A stretch of DNA of 53,967 nt, taken from contig NZ_CAKKNT010000012.1 in NCBI RefSeq assembly GCF_918814755.1, positions 1 through 53,967 on the forward strand, in the 5' to 3' direction. The notes below the pieces were generated by a model. The model saw nothing but the letters and a program-made list of their open reading frames with translations. It made no database searches and was not told where the DNA came from. Shown one piece after another: positions 6,522 through 16,218 of this stretch. The translations under genes and the position numbers were made by a program. The DNA comes from Periweissella ghanensis. GTDB lineage: Bacteria; Bacillota; Bacilli; Lactobacillales; Lactobacillaceae. Positions within the stretch are counted from its first letter, which is position 1. Each line of letters begins with the position of its first letter.

Positions 6522-8936
6522 ATGAGTTATCAACATAAAGATATCGAACAAAAATGGCAAAATTTCTGGGCCAAAAACGACACTTTCAAAACGGGTGAAG
6601 ATACATCAAAGCCTAAATTCTATGCTTTGGATATGTTCCCATTCCCATCTGGTCAAGGACTTCACGTGGGGCACCCAGAAGGTTACACGGCTACAGATAT
6701 TGTTTCACGGATGAAACGTTCACAAGGGTTTAACGTGTTGCACCCAATGGGATTTGATGCCTTTGGTTTGCCAACTGAACAATATGCGATGAAGACTGGC
6801 CGTTTCCCAGCTGATATTACTAAGGAAAATGTGGCTAACTTCCGCAAACAAATGCAAACCCTTGGGCTTTCATATGACTGGGATCGTGAAGTTAATACGA
6901 CTGATCCTAAGTACTACAAGTGGACGCAATGGATTTTTGAACAACTTTACAAAAAAGGTTTGGCTTACGAAGATAAAATTATGGTTAACTGGGCCCCTGA
7001 TTTGATGGGTGGAACTGTGGTTGCCAACGAAGAAGTTATCGATGGTAAGACTGAACGCGGTGGTTTCCCCGTTTACCGGGTGCCAATGCGCCAATGGGTG
7101 CTTAAAATTACGGCGTATGCTGATCGCTTGATTGATGATTTGGAAGGTCTTGACTGGCCAGAATCAATTAAGGAACAACAACGTAACTGGATTGGTCGTT
7201 CAATTGGTGCGAGTGTCTTCTTTGATGTTGAAAACGCCCAAGACAAGATTGAAGTCTTCACAACCCGCCCTGATACTTTATTTGGAGCTAGTTATGTGGT
7301 GCTTTCACCTGAACATGTGTTGGTTGACCAAATTGCGACTGACGATAATAAAGACGCAATTGAAGCATACCGTAAAGAAATCGCTTCTAAATCTGATTTG
7401 GAACGGACGGACCTTAACAAAGACAAGTCAGGAATCTTTACTGGTGCCTACGCTATTAACCCAGTAAATGGTGAAAAATTACCAATCTGGATTGCCGATT
7501 ACGTGCTTGCTTCATACGGTACTGGAGCAATTATGGCTGTACCAGCTCACGATACGCGTGACTTTGAATTTGCGGAAAAATTTGCTTTAACAATTAAACC
7601 CGTTATTGAAGGTGGTAATGGTGAAGAAGCCTACACTGGGGATGGCACGCACATTAACTCAGGGTTCCTTGATGGCATGGATAAAGCCACGGCGATTGCG
7701 ACGATGATTGATTGGTTAGAAGAACATGACCGTGGTCACAAGCAAGTTAACTTCCGGCTACGGGACTGGATTTTCTCACGGCAACGTTACTGGGGGGAAC
7801 CAATTCCGGTTATTCACTGGGAAGATGGCGAAGCAACATTAGTTCCTGAAGATCAATTGCCATTGCAATTACCATACATGGAAGATATTAAACCTTCTGG
7901 AAATGGTGAATCACCATTGGCTAATGCAACGGACTGGTTACAAGTTGAAGATGAAAATGGCCGTAAAGGATTACGTGAAACAAACACGATGCCACAATGG
8001 GCTGGTTCATCATGGTACTTCTTACGTTACATCGATCCTACTAACGACGAAGCCCTTGCTTCACCAGAAAAATTAAACTACTGGGGCAATGTTGACTTGT
8101 ACATCGGTGGCCAAGAACACGCCGTCTTACACTTGTTGTACGCGCGTTTCTGGCACAAATTCTTGTACGATTTAGGGGTGGTTCCTACTAGCGAACCATT
8201 CCAAAAGTTAGTTAACCAAGGAATGATTTTAGGTGAAAACCACGAAAAAATGTCTAAATCAAAAGGTAACGTGGTTAACCCCGATGATATCGTTAACGAA
8301 TACGGTGCGGATACTTTACGGATGTATGAAATGTTCATGGGACCATTGGAACAATCAATTGCGTGGTCTGAAGATGGTCTTTCAGGTTCACGCCGTTGGT
8401 TAGATCGTGTTTGGCGCATGATTGTTGATGAAGATGGTCACCTTAACGCAAACATCACGACTGAAAATGATGGGGCCCTTACTAAGAGCTACCACCAAAC
8501 GGTTAAAAAGGTTACCAATGACTTTGAAGGTCTTCGCTTTAACACGGCCATTTCACAATTGATGGTCTTTGTTAATGACGCTTATAAAGCGGAAAAATTA
8601 CCACTTGAATACATTAAAGGGTTTGTCCAATTACTTGCACCAGTGGCACCACACATGGGTGAAGAATTATGGCAAATCCTTGGTGGCACAGACACTATTT
8701 CATTTGTTGCTTGGCCAACATATGATGAAAGTCAATTAGTTGAAAATGAAGTCGAAGTAGTCTTACAAGTTAACGGTAAAGTTCGTAGCAAGATTACGGT
8801 ACCAGCGGATATTGCTGGGGATGAACTTGAAAAATTAGCGCTTGCCGATGAAGCGATTCAAAAGCAAATTACCGATGCAACGGTTCGTAAAGTAATTAAC
8901 ATCAAAGGTAAATTAATCAACATTGTTGCTAACTAA
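6522..8936 (+). CDS. leuS: Leucyl-tRNA synthetase
   Basis: 804 aa, full length for bacterial LeuRS. It charges tRNA-Leu in the cytoplasm. The class I HIGH motif appears as [12 protein letters not shown] near residue 48, and [10 protein letters not shown] near residue 580 is the KMSKS loop. The CP1 editing domain includes [33 protein letters not shown]-type residues mark the return to the catalytic core. AAGGGAG lies 8 nt before ATG 6522; upstream in-frame starts lie inside the T-box terminator and are rejected. Confidence 0.98.
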   Translation: MSYQHKDIEQKWQNFWAKNDTFKTGEDTSKPKFYALDMFPFPSGQGLHVGHPEGYTATDIVSRMKRSQGFNVLHPMGFDAFGLPTEQYAMKTGRFPADITKENVANFRKQMQTLGLSYDWDREVNTTDPKYYKWTQWIFEQLYKKGLAYEDKIMVNWAPDLMGGTVVANEEVIDGKTERGGFPVYRVPMRQWVLKITAYADRLIDDLEGLDWPESIKEQQRNWIGRSIGASVFFDVENAQDKIEVFTTRPDTLFGASYVVLSPEHVLVDQIATDDNKDAIEAYRKEIASKSDLERTDLNKDKSGIFTGAYAINPVNGEKLPIWIADYVLASYGTGAIMAVPAHDTRDFEFAEKFALTIKPVIEGGNGEEAYTGDGTHINSGFLDGMDKATAIATMIDWLEEHDRGHKQVNFRLRDWIFSRQRYWGEPIPVIHWEDGEATLVPEDQLPLQLPYMEDIKPSGNGESPLANATDWLQVEDENGRKGLRETNTMPQWAGSSWYFLRYIDPTNDEALASPEKLNYWGNVDLYIGGQEHAVLHLLYARFWHKFLYDLGVVPTSEPFQKLVNQGMILGENHEKMSKSKGNVVNPDDIVNEYGADTLRMYEMFMGPLEQSIAWSEDGLSGSRRWLDRVWRMIVDEDGHLNANITTENDGALTKSYHQTVKKVTNDFEGLRFNTAISQLMVFVNDAYKAEKLPLEYIKGFVQLLAPVAPHMGEELWQILGGTDTISFVAWPTYDESQLVENEVEVVLQVNGKVRSKITVPADIAGDELEKLALADEAIQKQITDATVRKVINIKGKLINIVAN

Positions 8937-8979
8937 TGAAGGGTTATTTTAGCCGAAATTATAACAAATAAGTTATAAT

Positions 8980-9017
8980 AAAGACGGTCAATTCGTTAAA
9001 TGAATTGGGCGTCTTTA
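8980..9017 (+). terminator. Terminator of leuS
   Basis: AAAGACG and CAATTC pair with GAATTG and CGTCTTT around GTTAAAT. It lies 44 nt after the leuS stop. A second small hairpin, TTTAAGG-CGA-CCTTAAA followed by TTTTT, lies at 9034-9056. Confidence 0.8.
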
Positions 9018-9183
9018 TTAATTAAAAAGATAATTTAAGGCGACCTTAAATTTTTATTATAGCGAAGTTAAAATCTGTGGAGATTACTGAAAAATAGGAA
9101 TTTTTTAGTAAAAAAGTTCACAGAATACGGAGTTTAAGCCGTAAAAAGTGTATGATTAAAGAAGAAATTTAAAAGAAAGTTGG

Positions 9184-10248
9184 ATGATAAAAGTGCCGAT
9201 TTTAGATATTACCGATAAAGATGCAGTTTCACGGTTCCAAGATTTTGTACGTGGCTCAAAGTATGGCCAAATTACACAAGATTTAGGTTGGGCAGCCGTT
9301 AAAGATAATTGGGAACAATTCCATGCATATGTTGAGGACGATGGCCAAATTGTCGCCGCTATTTCAATTTTGATGACTAAATTAGCAAATGGTTCGCGCT
9401 TTGCTTATGCATCAAAAGGACCAGTTATGGATGCCCATAACTTAGATTTATTAGATCGCTTAGTGGCTGAAGTTAAGCCAACGTTACTTGAAAAAAATGT
9501 ATATGTTTTACGAATGGATCCCGAAGTGGCTTATGATGAAGCATTTGATGCCGAAATTAAAGCCCATGGTTACGAAACGCGTAATGTTCAAGCAGAAGGC
9601 TTACATGGCACGATTCAACCACGAATTAACATCGTTGTTGATTTACAAGGGAAGCAAACCCAAGATGAAATCTTAGCTGGCTTTTCAAGTCGGGTCCGGA
9701 CTAAAATTCGTAAAGGTTGGCGTGATGGGGTGACAACCCGTTACAGCAATGATGAGGCTGATTTAAAAATCTTTTACGATATCTATGAAGAAATGGCGCA
9801 CCGTCACGATATTTCATACCGACCATATGACTACTTCCAACGGATGTTAGCAACCTTTGGTCCGGATGATATCATGCGGATTTACGTTGCTGAAAAAGAT
9901 GGTGCAACGTTAGCCGTCGGGTTAGGCTTTGCCTTTGGTGATAAAGTTTGGTACATGTACGCTGGTTCAATTTCAGGGCCAATTTTTGAAGCTCCACGGG
10001 TAATTCAAGTGGCGATGATGGAATGGGCCGTTGCTGAAGGTATGTCTGCTTATGACCTTGGTGGGGTTGGAGCAGCTGATGCTGAAGATAGTCTTTACCG
10101 TTTTAAGAGTGGTTTCTTAGGTAAGGATGAAAGTCCGCGCGTTTACATTGGTGAAATCGATTGTGTCCTTGATGATGCCGTTTATGATCAATTGGTTCGG
10201 CAAAAGGATGCTAAACACTTAATTGATAGTGTTGATAGCGCTGAATAA
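9184..10248 (+). CDS. femX: FemX-type peptidoglycan bridge aminoacyltransferase
   Basis: 354 aa, FemABX family with two GNAT-like lobes. It adds the first amino acid of the interpeptide bridge to the lysine of the UDP-MurNAc-pentapeptide or lipid precursor, using aminoacyl-tRNA. Family segments visible are YGQITQDLGWAAVKDNWE near residue 27, FAYASKGPVMD near 80, KIRKGWRDGV near 175, and WYMYAGS with YDLGGVG in the second lobe. From memory it resembles the crystallised Weissella viridescens FemX, an L-alanine transferase; substrate is therefore probably Ala-tRNA but is inferred. It leads a cell-wall cluster with murJ and an ATP-grasp ligase. Confidence 0.93.
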   Translation: MIKVPILDITDKDAVSRFQDFVRGSKYGQITQDLGWAAVKDNWEQFHAYVEDDGQIVAAISILMTKLANGSRFAYASKGPVMDAHNLDLLDRLVAEVKPTLLEKNVYVLRMDPEVAYDEAFDAEIKAHGYETRNVQAEGLHGTIQPRINIVVDLQGKQTQDEILAGFSSRVRTKIRKGWRDGVTTRYSNDEADLKIFYDIYEEMAHRHDISYRPYDYFQRMLATFGPDDIMRIYVAEKDGATLAVGLGFAFGDKVWYMYAGSISGPIFEAPRVIQVAMMEWAVAEGMSAYDLGGVGAADAEDSLYRFKSGFLGKDESPRVYIGEIDCVLDDAVYDQLVRQKDAKHLIDSVDSAE

Positions 10249-10301
10249 TAAAATTGATGCAGTATGCGCTTGGTTAAAGTAAATACGGCAGTGGTAAAGC
10301 T

Positions 10302-10338
10302 AGAAAACGTCTGGGAGAATTTTCCGAGGACGTTTTTT
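10302..10338 (+). terminator. Terminator of femX
   Basis: AAACGTC pairs with GACGTTT, with an inner GAA/TTC pairing, followed by a run of T. It separates femX from murJ, which has its own promoter. Confidence 0.7.
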
Positions 10339-10426
10339 TGCTAACGGCCATTTTTAAGCTAACGTGGTTATGGCATCCGCACATAGGTTAAATTTGTGAA
10401 GTAAGTAATTATTAATTAAAGCTTTA

Positions 10427-10455
10427 TTGTTATTCGCGTAAAAATTAGATAAAAT
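10427..10455 (+). promoter_or_regulatory. murJ promoter
   Basis: -35 TTGTTA (10427-10432) and -10 TAAAAT (10450-10455) with a 17-nt spacer, 36 nt before the murJ start. Confidence 0.55.
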
Positions 10456-10491
10456 GAAGGGATTGTATAGTTATGAAAGTAGGAAGTTGAA

Positions 10492-12150
10492 ATGTCTGAA
10501 AAACCGCTTCAAGTGGAGCAACAAAACATTCAAAATAATAAAAAACAAATGTTACGAGGCTCCTTTTGGTTAGTCGCGGGAAGTATCATGTCGCGCTTAA
10601 TCGGAGCACTATATATTATTCCGTGGGCAGCCATGTTTGGGGCTTCGCAATACCAAGGAAATGCGTTGTTTTCAAAGGGTTATAATTTATATGCGTTAGC
10701 GCTAATGGCGGCTACAGCTGGGGTCCCCTCAGCCGTTTCAAAATTAGTCGCACGTTATAATGCCGAAGAGGAGTATAACTTATCTTTAAAGCTGTACCGG
10801 ACATCGTTAATTATTGGGTTAATTACCGGGGTCATTGCTGCTGGTGGGATGTGGCTTTTTGCACCTGAATTATCGGGTGGTGATCCAAATGTGATTCCCG
10901 TATTGCACTCATTAGCACCGGCAATTTTAGTTATTCCAATTCTTAGTATGACGCGTGGTTTTTTCCAAGGAAACAATCAAATGGCAGCGTCATCATTTTC
11001 ACAATTTATTGAACAACTTTTACGGGTAGTCTACTTGCTCTTTATGACTTGGTTTATTTTAGTATTAAACCAGGGTAAGTGGCAAAATGCGGTTGTCCAA
11101 TCAACTTTTGCAGCCTTCGTTGGGGCGGTAGGTGGGATTGCCGTTTTAATGTGGGTCTTATATCGCCAACGTTCATATTTCCGTGATTTAAGTTTACGCA
11201 GTAAAGACGAAGCCGTGATTTCTAACAAACGGATTTTTGCGCAAGTGATTTTCCAAGCGATTCCATTTGTTGTTGTGGGTTCAGCGATTCCAATTTTTCA
11301 AATTATTGACCAATATTCATTCTTTGACATCATGCAACGGTTTACCAACTTTACGTATGCTGAATTAAATAGCCAATATGCGATTTTTGATTTTAATGCT
11401 AATAAATTAATTATGATTGTTATTTCATTAGCCGTTGCGATGGGAAGTACGACCATTCCCTTGTTAGCAGCTGCGCATACGCGTAATGATAAGCAAGAAA
11501 TTGCTTCTCAAGTACGGTTTACGTTAGAATTATTTGTCGTCATTATGATTCCAGCTGCGATTGGGATGGCCGCCATTGCCCGACCACTTTACATTACTTT
11601 TTATGGTTTTGGTAACAATACGATTGCCATGATGGGGACGTTAATTTTACAATTCTCATCATACTTAGGCATTTTGTTTGGGTTATTCACAATTTTATCA
11701 ACGGTAACGCAAGGACTATCAAATAATGCCTTAGCGTTAAAATCATTGGTAATTGGGATTATCGTAAAATTAATTTTACAAGTACCAGCAACCGCTTCAT
11801 TTGGTGCCATGGGACCATTAGTGGCATCGTTTATTGGTTTTGGGATTGCAAGTATCGTAATCTTGTACCATCTTAATGCGTTGTATGAAATTAATTATAA
11901 AGCGATGATGCCAATGGTCATTTATGTAATTATTAGTGCCATTGTGATGGGCGGAGTGGCCCTTGCAGTTGTGTATGGTTTAGGCACAGTCTTGACTTCA
12001 ACTGGGCGGGCAACCCAATTTATCTTAGCGATGTTGGCGATGGCCGTGGGTGGTAGTGTTTATGCATTTTTAATTTTAAAATCTAAATTTGCCGAACAAC
12101 TTTTTGGTCAACGCATCGTTGGTCTCAAACGTAAATTAAAAATTAAGTAA
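10492..12150 (+). CDS. murJ: Lipid II flippase, MurJ/YtgP (MOP superfamily)
   Basis: 552 aa with about 14 hydrophobic segments. The N-terminal region QMLRGSFWLVAGSIMSRLIG is typical of the polysaccharide-transporter/MurJ branch of MATE-like flippases (YtgP, SpoVB). YtgP proteins of Bacillus and Streptococcus translocate lipid II across the membrane. Positively charged residues are conserved around the first helices (R22, R36). AGGAAG precedes the ATG. Seventeen nt separate it from the ATP-grasp gene, so the two form an operon. SpoVB-like paralogues cannot be fully excluded. Confidence 0.9.
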   Translation: MSEKPLQVEQQNIQNNKKQMLRGSFWLVAGSIMSRLIGALYIIPWAAMFGASQYQGNALFSKGYNLYALALMAATAGVPSAVSKLVARYNAEEEYNLSLKLYRTSLIIGLITGVIAAGGMWLFAPELSGGDPNVIPVLHSLAPAILVIPILSMTRGFFQGNNQMAASSFSQFIEQLLRVVYLLFMTWFILVLNQGKWQNAVVQSTFAAFVGAVGGIAVLMWVLYRQRSYFRDLSLRSKDEAVISNKRIFAQVIFQAIPFVVVGSAIPIFQIIDQYSFFDIMQRFTNFTYAELNSQYAIFDFNANKLIMIVISLAVAMGSTTIPLLAAAHTRNDKQEIASQVRFTLELFVVIMIPAAIGMAAIARPLYITFYGFGNNTIAMMGTLILQFSSYLGILFGLFTILSTVTQGLSNNALALKSLVIGIIVKLILQVPATASFGAMGPLVASFIGFGIASIVILYHLNALYEINYKAMMPMVIYVIISAIVMGGVALAVVYGLGTVLTSTGRATQFILAMLAMAVGGSVYAFLILKSKFAEQLFGQRIVGLKRKLKIK

Positions 12151-12166
12151 TGAAGAGGGGCATAAT

Positions 12167-13393
12167 ATGCAACACCAAGTTTTATTTTTAGGTAGTGATG
12201 AAAGTATCTACGGGTCAGCCCGAGAAATTCATGAAGCCTATGGCATTAAATCAACGATTTTAGCCGCTGCCAATCCGATGACAGCGACGCGGAATAGTGA
12301 GATTGTGGATATTCAATTAGTACCAGGGATTAATGATGATCCCATCTTTATTACGGAAATTACTAAAATTGGGCAAGCACTTAAAGCTGCCGGTAAATCG
12401 ACGATTTTAGTTGGTTCTGGTGATAAGTATGCCGCGTTAATTGCCAAACATAAAACGGCCCTTAGTGAATATTTTGTGGTGCCATATGTTGATTATGACC
12501 GGATGATTGAATTAAATCACAAAGAAACTTTTGAACCATTGGCCGCCGCGTATGGTTTAGATATGCCAGCCACGAAACGAATTTCCGCCGCTGATGTGAC
12601 GCGTGAAGTTGTCTCACCATGGGGCTATCCCGTGATTTTAAAATCAGACAACTCAGTTGAATGGATGGATTTATATTTCCCAGGTCACAAGAAAATTTAT
12701 TTCATTAATTCAACGGCTGAATTAAATGAAGTTATTAAATTGGCATATCAAAATGGCTATACTAGTACCTTTACGATGCAGGATATGATTCCAGGTGATG
12801 ATTCATATGAACGTAACTTAACGGCGTACATTGATCAAAATCATAAAGTTCGGGTCATTTCGATGGGACATGCGTTAATTGAAGATCCCGGTCCCCAAGG
12901 TCGTGGTAATCATATGGCAATCATGCCTGATTATAACGAAGACATTTATCGCCAATATGTGGGCTTCTTGGAATCACTTAATATTACCGGCTTTGCTAAT
13001 TTTGATTTGAAGTACGATGAACGAGACCATAAATTTAAAGTGTTTGAAATGAATGTCCGGTTAGGGCGTTCAAATTTCTGGGCAAGTTTAAATGGCGTTA
13101 ACTGGATGCGTTACTTGATTAGTGATTATGATGGCACGCTTGGTAACGATGATGTGGTCTTTGCTAATGCTGATCAAAGTAAGTGGCAAGTTTGGATGGC
13201 AATCAGTCCACGCCTCTTTAAAAAATATGTGCGTAAAAATCCGGCGACCGATTTAGCCCTTAAATTACTTGATGAAGGTAAATATGGGTATACTTATAAG
13301 TATGCTGCTGATTGGAACTACCAACGGTTTATGAACTACTGGCGGGCTAATCGTAATTTTGCGAAATACTATGCGAAGTATTTTAAGCCATAA
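12167..13393 (+). CDS. ATP-grasp ligase resembling D-aspartate ligase (Asl/Aslfm)
   Basis: 408 aa ATP-grasp protein. The N-terminal pre-ATP domain starts with VLFLGSDESIYGSAREIHEAYG; the grasp segments include PVILKSDNSVEW near residue 161, MQDMIPGDDSYERN near 204, and the metal site segment FEMNVRLGRSNFWASLNGVN near 293. From memory these match the D-aspartate ligase of Enterococcus faecium and Lactococcus, which adds D-Asp to Lys of the stem peptide. No aspartate racemase is nearby and FemX is encoded two genes upstream, so another amino acid substrate is possible. AAGAGGGG lies upstream of the ATG. Confidence 0.72.
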   Translation: MQHQVLFLGSDESIYGSAREIHEAYGIKSTILAAANPMTATRNSEIVDIQLVPGINDDPIFITEITKIGQALKAAGKSTILVGSGDKYAALIAKHKTALSEYFVVPYVDYDRMIELNHKETFEPLAAAYGLDMPATKRISAADVTREVVSPWGYPVILKSDNSVEWMDLYFPGHKKIYFINSTAELNEVIKLAYQNGYTSTFTMQDMIPGDDSYERNLTAYIDQNHKVRVISMGHALIEDPGPQGRGNHMAIMPDYNEDIYRQYVGFLESLNITGFANFDLKYDERDHKFKVFEMNVRLGRSNFWASLNGVNWMRYLISDYDGTLGNDDVVFANADQSKWQVWMAISPRLFKKYVRKNPATDLALKLLDEGKYGYTYKYAADWNYQRFMNYWRANRNFAKYYAKYFKP

Positions 13394-13434
13394 AAAAGTG
13401 TGTGCTTATCAACATTAAACACTAGCTAAAACTA

Positions 13435-13598
13435 AAATGGAGCTGTGACAGAAGTCGGGCGATATCGAGAAATACACTAAATAACCGCCTTGAAGAATTT
13501 TCTTCAAGGCGGTTATTGTCGTATTTTCGAATATATCGGACTTCTGGAGCGCGTTTTGGTAGCAATTTAGTACTTGAAAAGAGTTATGTCACAACACC
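13435..13598 (+). repeat. Palindromic intergenic element, copy B
   Basis: Lies between the convergent ATP-grasp gene and nnrD. Left arm GTGACAGAAGTCGGGCGATA then TCGAGAAATAC; centre is an 18-bp perfect stem from ATAACCGCCTTGAAGAA around TT; right arm TCGAATATATCGGACTTCTGG is the imperfect inverse of the left arm. A 40-nt tail follows and ends in TTATGTCACAAC, the inverse of the left GTGACA end. No reading frame is inside. Confidence 0.92.
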
Positions 13599-13627
13599 AT
13601 TTGTATCTACGCGAGTAGTTGCTTTTT

Positions 13628-14476
13628 TTAAGCCAGCCCATTAGATGACGTTTGCATGGTTAGGCGAGCCATAGCTGCTGGTAAGTGTTCACTGATTTGA
13701 CTAGGTAACACAACATAGTGGGTGGGGGCTAATGTATCAGCAATCGCACTATGTAAGTAAAGGGCGGCGGCAACACTAGTTGGTGTGGCGTTAAATTGAC
13801 CTAAAAAGCATCCCACTAAGCCAGCCAATGTATCACCCATCCCCCCAGTCGCTTGATAAGGCCCGCCAACGAGAATTTTTTGGGCCGGTGCGTGGGGCGT
13901 ATAAAGTTCCGAGTGATGCTTTTTAACAATGACAACGGCCTTTAATTGGTCAGTGACGGCTTGGTTAGCCGCTGGTGTTTGATCAGCTATTTTGATACCA
14001 CTAATCCGTTGCCACTCCATCTGGTGCGGGGTAAGCACCGTTATACGAGTAGTCGGTAAGGTTAAATGTTCACTTGCTAGTAAGGTTAACGCCGAGCCGT
14101 CAAGCACTAAACTTTGTTGAGGTGTAATCTGGGCTAATACCGCTTGTAAAATGGTTAAGGCCGTTGTAGAAGTTCCTAAGCCCGGTCCAATGACAATCAC
14201 ATCTTGGCTGGCTAAGAGTGCTTGATAATTATCTTGATAACTAAGCACCATCGCTTCGGGTAATTGGGTGTTAATAGGGACGATGGCTTGCGGGGCAGTT
14301 ACTACGGTAACGAGGCCGCTACCACCGTAAACGGCGGCTTTACTGGCTAGAATAATCGCCCCATGATAATGCTCAAAGCCCCCAATTAACATGACCCGGC
14401 CGTAGGTTCCTTTGTAGGAATCAACTGGGCGGGGCGTAATAACGTTTTTGACGAGTGATTCAGCGATGATTTGCAT
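13628..14476 (-). CDS. nnrD: ADP-dependent (S)-NAD(P)H-hydrate dehydratase
   Basis: 282 aa, YjeF C-terminal (ribokinase-like) domain only. It repairs the hydrated forms of NADH and NADPH. Motifs are GRVMLIGG near residue 26, VIGPGLG near 96, VLTPHQMEW near 147, and GGMGDTLAGLVG near 211, the anion hole and catalytic Asp region. The epimerase half (NnrE) is not fused and is absent from the window. AGGAGG precedes the ATG. It is divergent from pepV. Confidence 0.93.
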   Translation of the reverse strand: MQIIAESLVKNVITPRPVDSYKGTYGRVMLIGGFEHYHGAIILASKAAVYGGSGLVTVVTAPQAIVPINTQLPEAMVLSYQDNYQALLASQDVIVIGPGLGTSTTALTILQAVLAQITPQQSLVLDGSALTLLASEHLTLPTTRITVLTPHQMEWQRISGIKIADQTPAANQAVTDQLKAVVIVKKHHSELYTPHAPAQKILVGGPYQATGGMGDTLAGLVGCFLGQFNATPTSVAAALYLHSAIADTLAPTHYVVLPSQISEHLPAAMARLTMQTSSNGLA

Positions 14477-14585
14477 CTAAGTAAGCCTCCTGGAGATGAA
14501 TTTTACGTTTGATATTAATTAACTACATTATATCAAACCAGATTGTGATAAAATAATTTTAACTTACTAAATGGAGGATTAATCA

Positions 14586-15995
14586 ATGATGGATTGGAAA
14601 GCAGAAATTGCGAAACGTCAAGATGATTTTTTAAATGATTTACAAACTATGTTACGAATTGAAAGTGTTCGTGATGATGCGCTGGCAACTAAGGACGCAC
14701 CGGTAGGTCCTGGACCAAAAGCCGCCCTTGAAAAGTTTTTGGAAATTGCTGCTGCCGCCGGTTTCCGGACTAAAAACATTGATAACATCGTTGGTTATGC
14801 TGAAATTGGTCCTGAAGATGCTGAAGAATCAGTCGCTGTTTTGGCCCACGTCGATGTAATGCCAGCTGGTGAAGGATGGGATACTGACCCATTTGAACCA
14901 GTGATCAAAGATGGTAAATTATTTGCCCGTGGTGCTTCTGATGACAAAGGTCCCGGAATGGCCGCCTTTTACGGTATGAAGATTCTTAAGGATTCTGGTG
15001 CACCATTGAAGCGCCGGGTTCGTTTTATTGTTGGGACTGATGAAGAAAACGATTGGAAAGACATGGATCGTTACTTTGAAGTTGAACCACAACCAACAAT
15101 GGGTTTCTCACCAGATGCTGAATTCCCAGTAATTAACGGTGAAAAAGGAAACGTGACTTACGAAGTTAAATTTAATGCTACCAACGAAGGTGACTTTGAA
15201 TTAATTAAATTTGAATCAGGTTTACGACCAAATATGGTGCCTGGTAAGGCCGTTGCGTTAGTCGCTGCACCTGATGCAAGTGCACTTATTGATGCGTTCA
15301 ACAAGTACTTAGCCGCTAACCCACAAGTAACTGGTTCAGTTGATCCATTGCCAGAAGGTGTTGAATTTACAGTTAACGGTAAGCAAGTTCACGGAGCTTC
15401 ACCTGAAATTGGTGAAAATGCTGGAACTTACTTGGCTAACTTCTTAGACCAATTCGCATTTGGTGGGACTGCTAAGGGTTACATTCACTTCTTAGGTCAC
15501 GCAGTGCACGATGACGCGCTTGCAACTAAGTTAGGCATTAACTTTACTGATGACATCATGGGACCACTTACGATGAACATCGGAATTCAACGTTTCGAAG
15601 CTGATCAACCTGGCTTCATTAACTTGAATTTCCGTTACCCTAAGGGTGTTGACTTTGAAAACATTGGTCGTGGGATTGGTGAACACTTGGATAACTTTGA
15701 TGCTGAAGTAGAAATTCAAGGTCACCACATGGCCCCACACTTTGTGCCTGAAGATGATGAAATCGTTAAAACATTGATTGATGTTTACAATGGCCAAACT
15801 GGTTTAGACGGTAAGCCAGAAGTTGTTGGTGGTGGTACTTATGGTCGTTTGATGGACCGTGGGGTCGCCTTTGGAGCATTATTCCCAGGGGACCAAGATA
15901 CGATGCACCAAGTTAATGAATTCATGACCATTGAATCATTAACGAAGGCCGCTGCCATTTACGGTGAAGCGATTGAACGTTTAGCTACAAAATAA
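14586..15995 (+). CDS. pepV: Dipeptidase PepV (M20 family)
   Basis: 469 aa, the normal PepV size. It is a cytoplasmic dinuclear zinc dipeptidase that finishes peptide degradation. Zinc-site segments are VAVLAHVDVMPAGEGW near residue 81, GASDDKGPGMAAFYG near 117 (bridging Asp), and VGTDEENDWKDMDRY near 149 (catalytic Glu). The final histidine region is PGDQDTMHQVNEF near 438. GGAGG lies 8 nt before the first of two adjacent ATG codons. No close terminator follows; the next stem is at 16183. Confidence 0.95.
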   Translation: MMDWKAEIAKRQDDFLNDLQTMLRIESVRDDALATKDAPVGPGPKAALEKFLEIAAAAGFRTKNIDNIVGYAEIGPEDAEESVAVLAHVDVMPAGEGWDTDPFEPVIKDGKLFARGASDDKGPGMAAFYGMKILKDSGAPLKRRVRFIVGTDEENDWKDMDRYFEVEPQPTMGFSPDAEFPVINGEKGNVTYEVKFNATNEGDFELIKFESGLRPNMVPGKAVALVAAPDASALIDAFNKYLAANPQVTGSVDPLPEGVEFTVNGKQVHGASPEIGENAGTYLANFLDQFAFGGTAKGYIHFLGHAVHDDALATKLGINFTDDIMGPLTMNIGIQRFEADQPGFINLNFRYPKGVDFENIGRGIGEHLDNFDAEVEIQGHHMAPHFVPEDDEIVKTLIDVYNGQTGLDGKPEVVGGGTYGRLMDRGVAFGALFPGDQDTMHQVNEFMTIESLTKAAAIYGEAIERLATK

Positions 15996-16063
15996 AAAAA
16001 TAATGACAATTTCCTTAAAAACTGGTAAGCTTTTATTAATGAAAGTTTTGAGGTAAATTAAAC

Positions 16064-16153
16064 ATGAAATTTCAATTGCAGAATAGTGAGAATAATAATC
16101 AAAAAACCACGAGTAATTGTGTTTATTTTGCATTTGTTATTTTCAGCGATTGA
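16064..16153 (+). CDS. Putative Asn-rich leader peptide (29 aa) of transporter operon 1
   Basis: A 29-codon frame starting ATG AAA TTT with GAGG 9 nt upstream. Residues 7-12 read NSENNN followed by Q; five of 29 residues are Asn. It ends 27 nt before an intrinsic terminator and 215 nt before glnQ. The second transporter operon has the same arrangement with an Asn run at the same residues. This supports a leader peptide whose translation senses asparaginyl-tRNA. Coding is unproven, and a chance frame in AT-rich DNA is possible. Confidence 0.4.
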   Translation: MKFQLQNSENNNQKTTSNCVYFAFVIFSD

Positions 16154-16180
16154 TACTCATGGAGTTATTAAATCTTCGAA

Positions 16181-16218
16181 AGTAGACTTATGTAAAATTA
16201 CGTAAGTCTATTTTTTAT
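16181..16218 (+). terminator. Intrinsic terminator or attenuator before transporter operon 1
   Basis: TAGACTTATGTAA (16183-16195) pairs with TTACGTAAGTCTA (16198-16210) with one G-U pair, followed by TTTTTT. It could be the late terminator of pepV, 188 nt upstream, or an attenuator for glnQ. The 15996-16368 interval also holds the leader frame and an AT-rich hairpin, AGCAAA with TTTGCT, at about 16227-16256. Confidence 0.85.
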
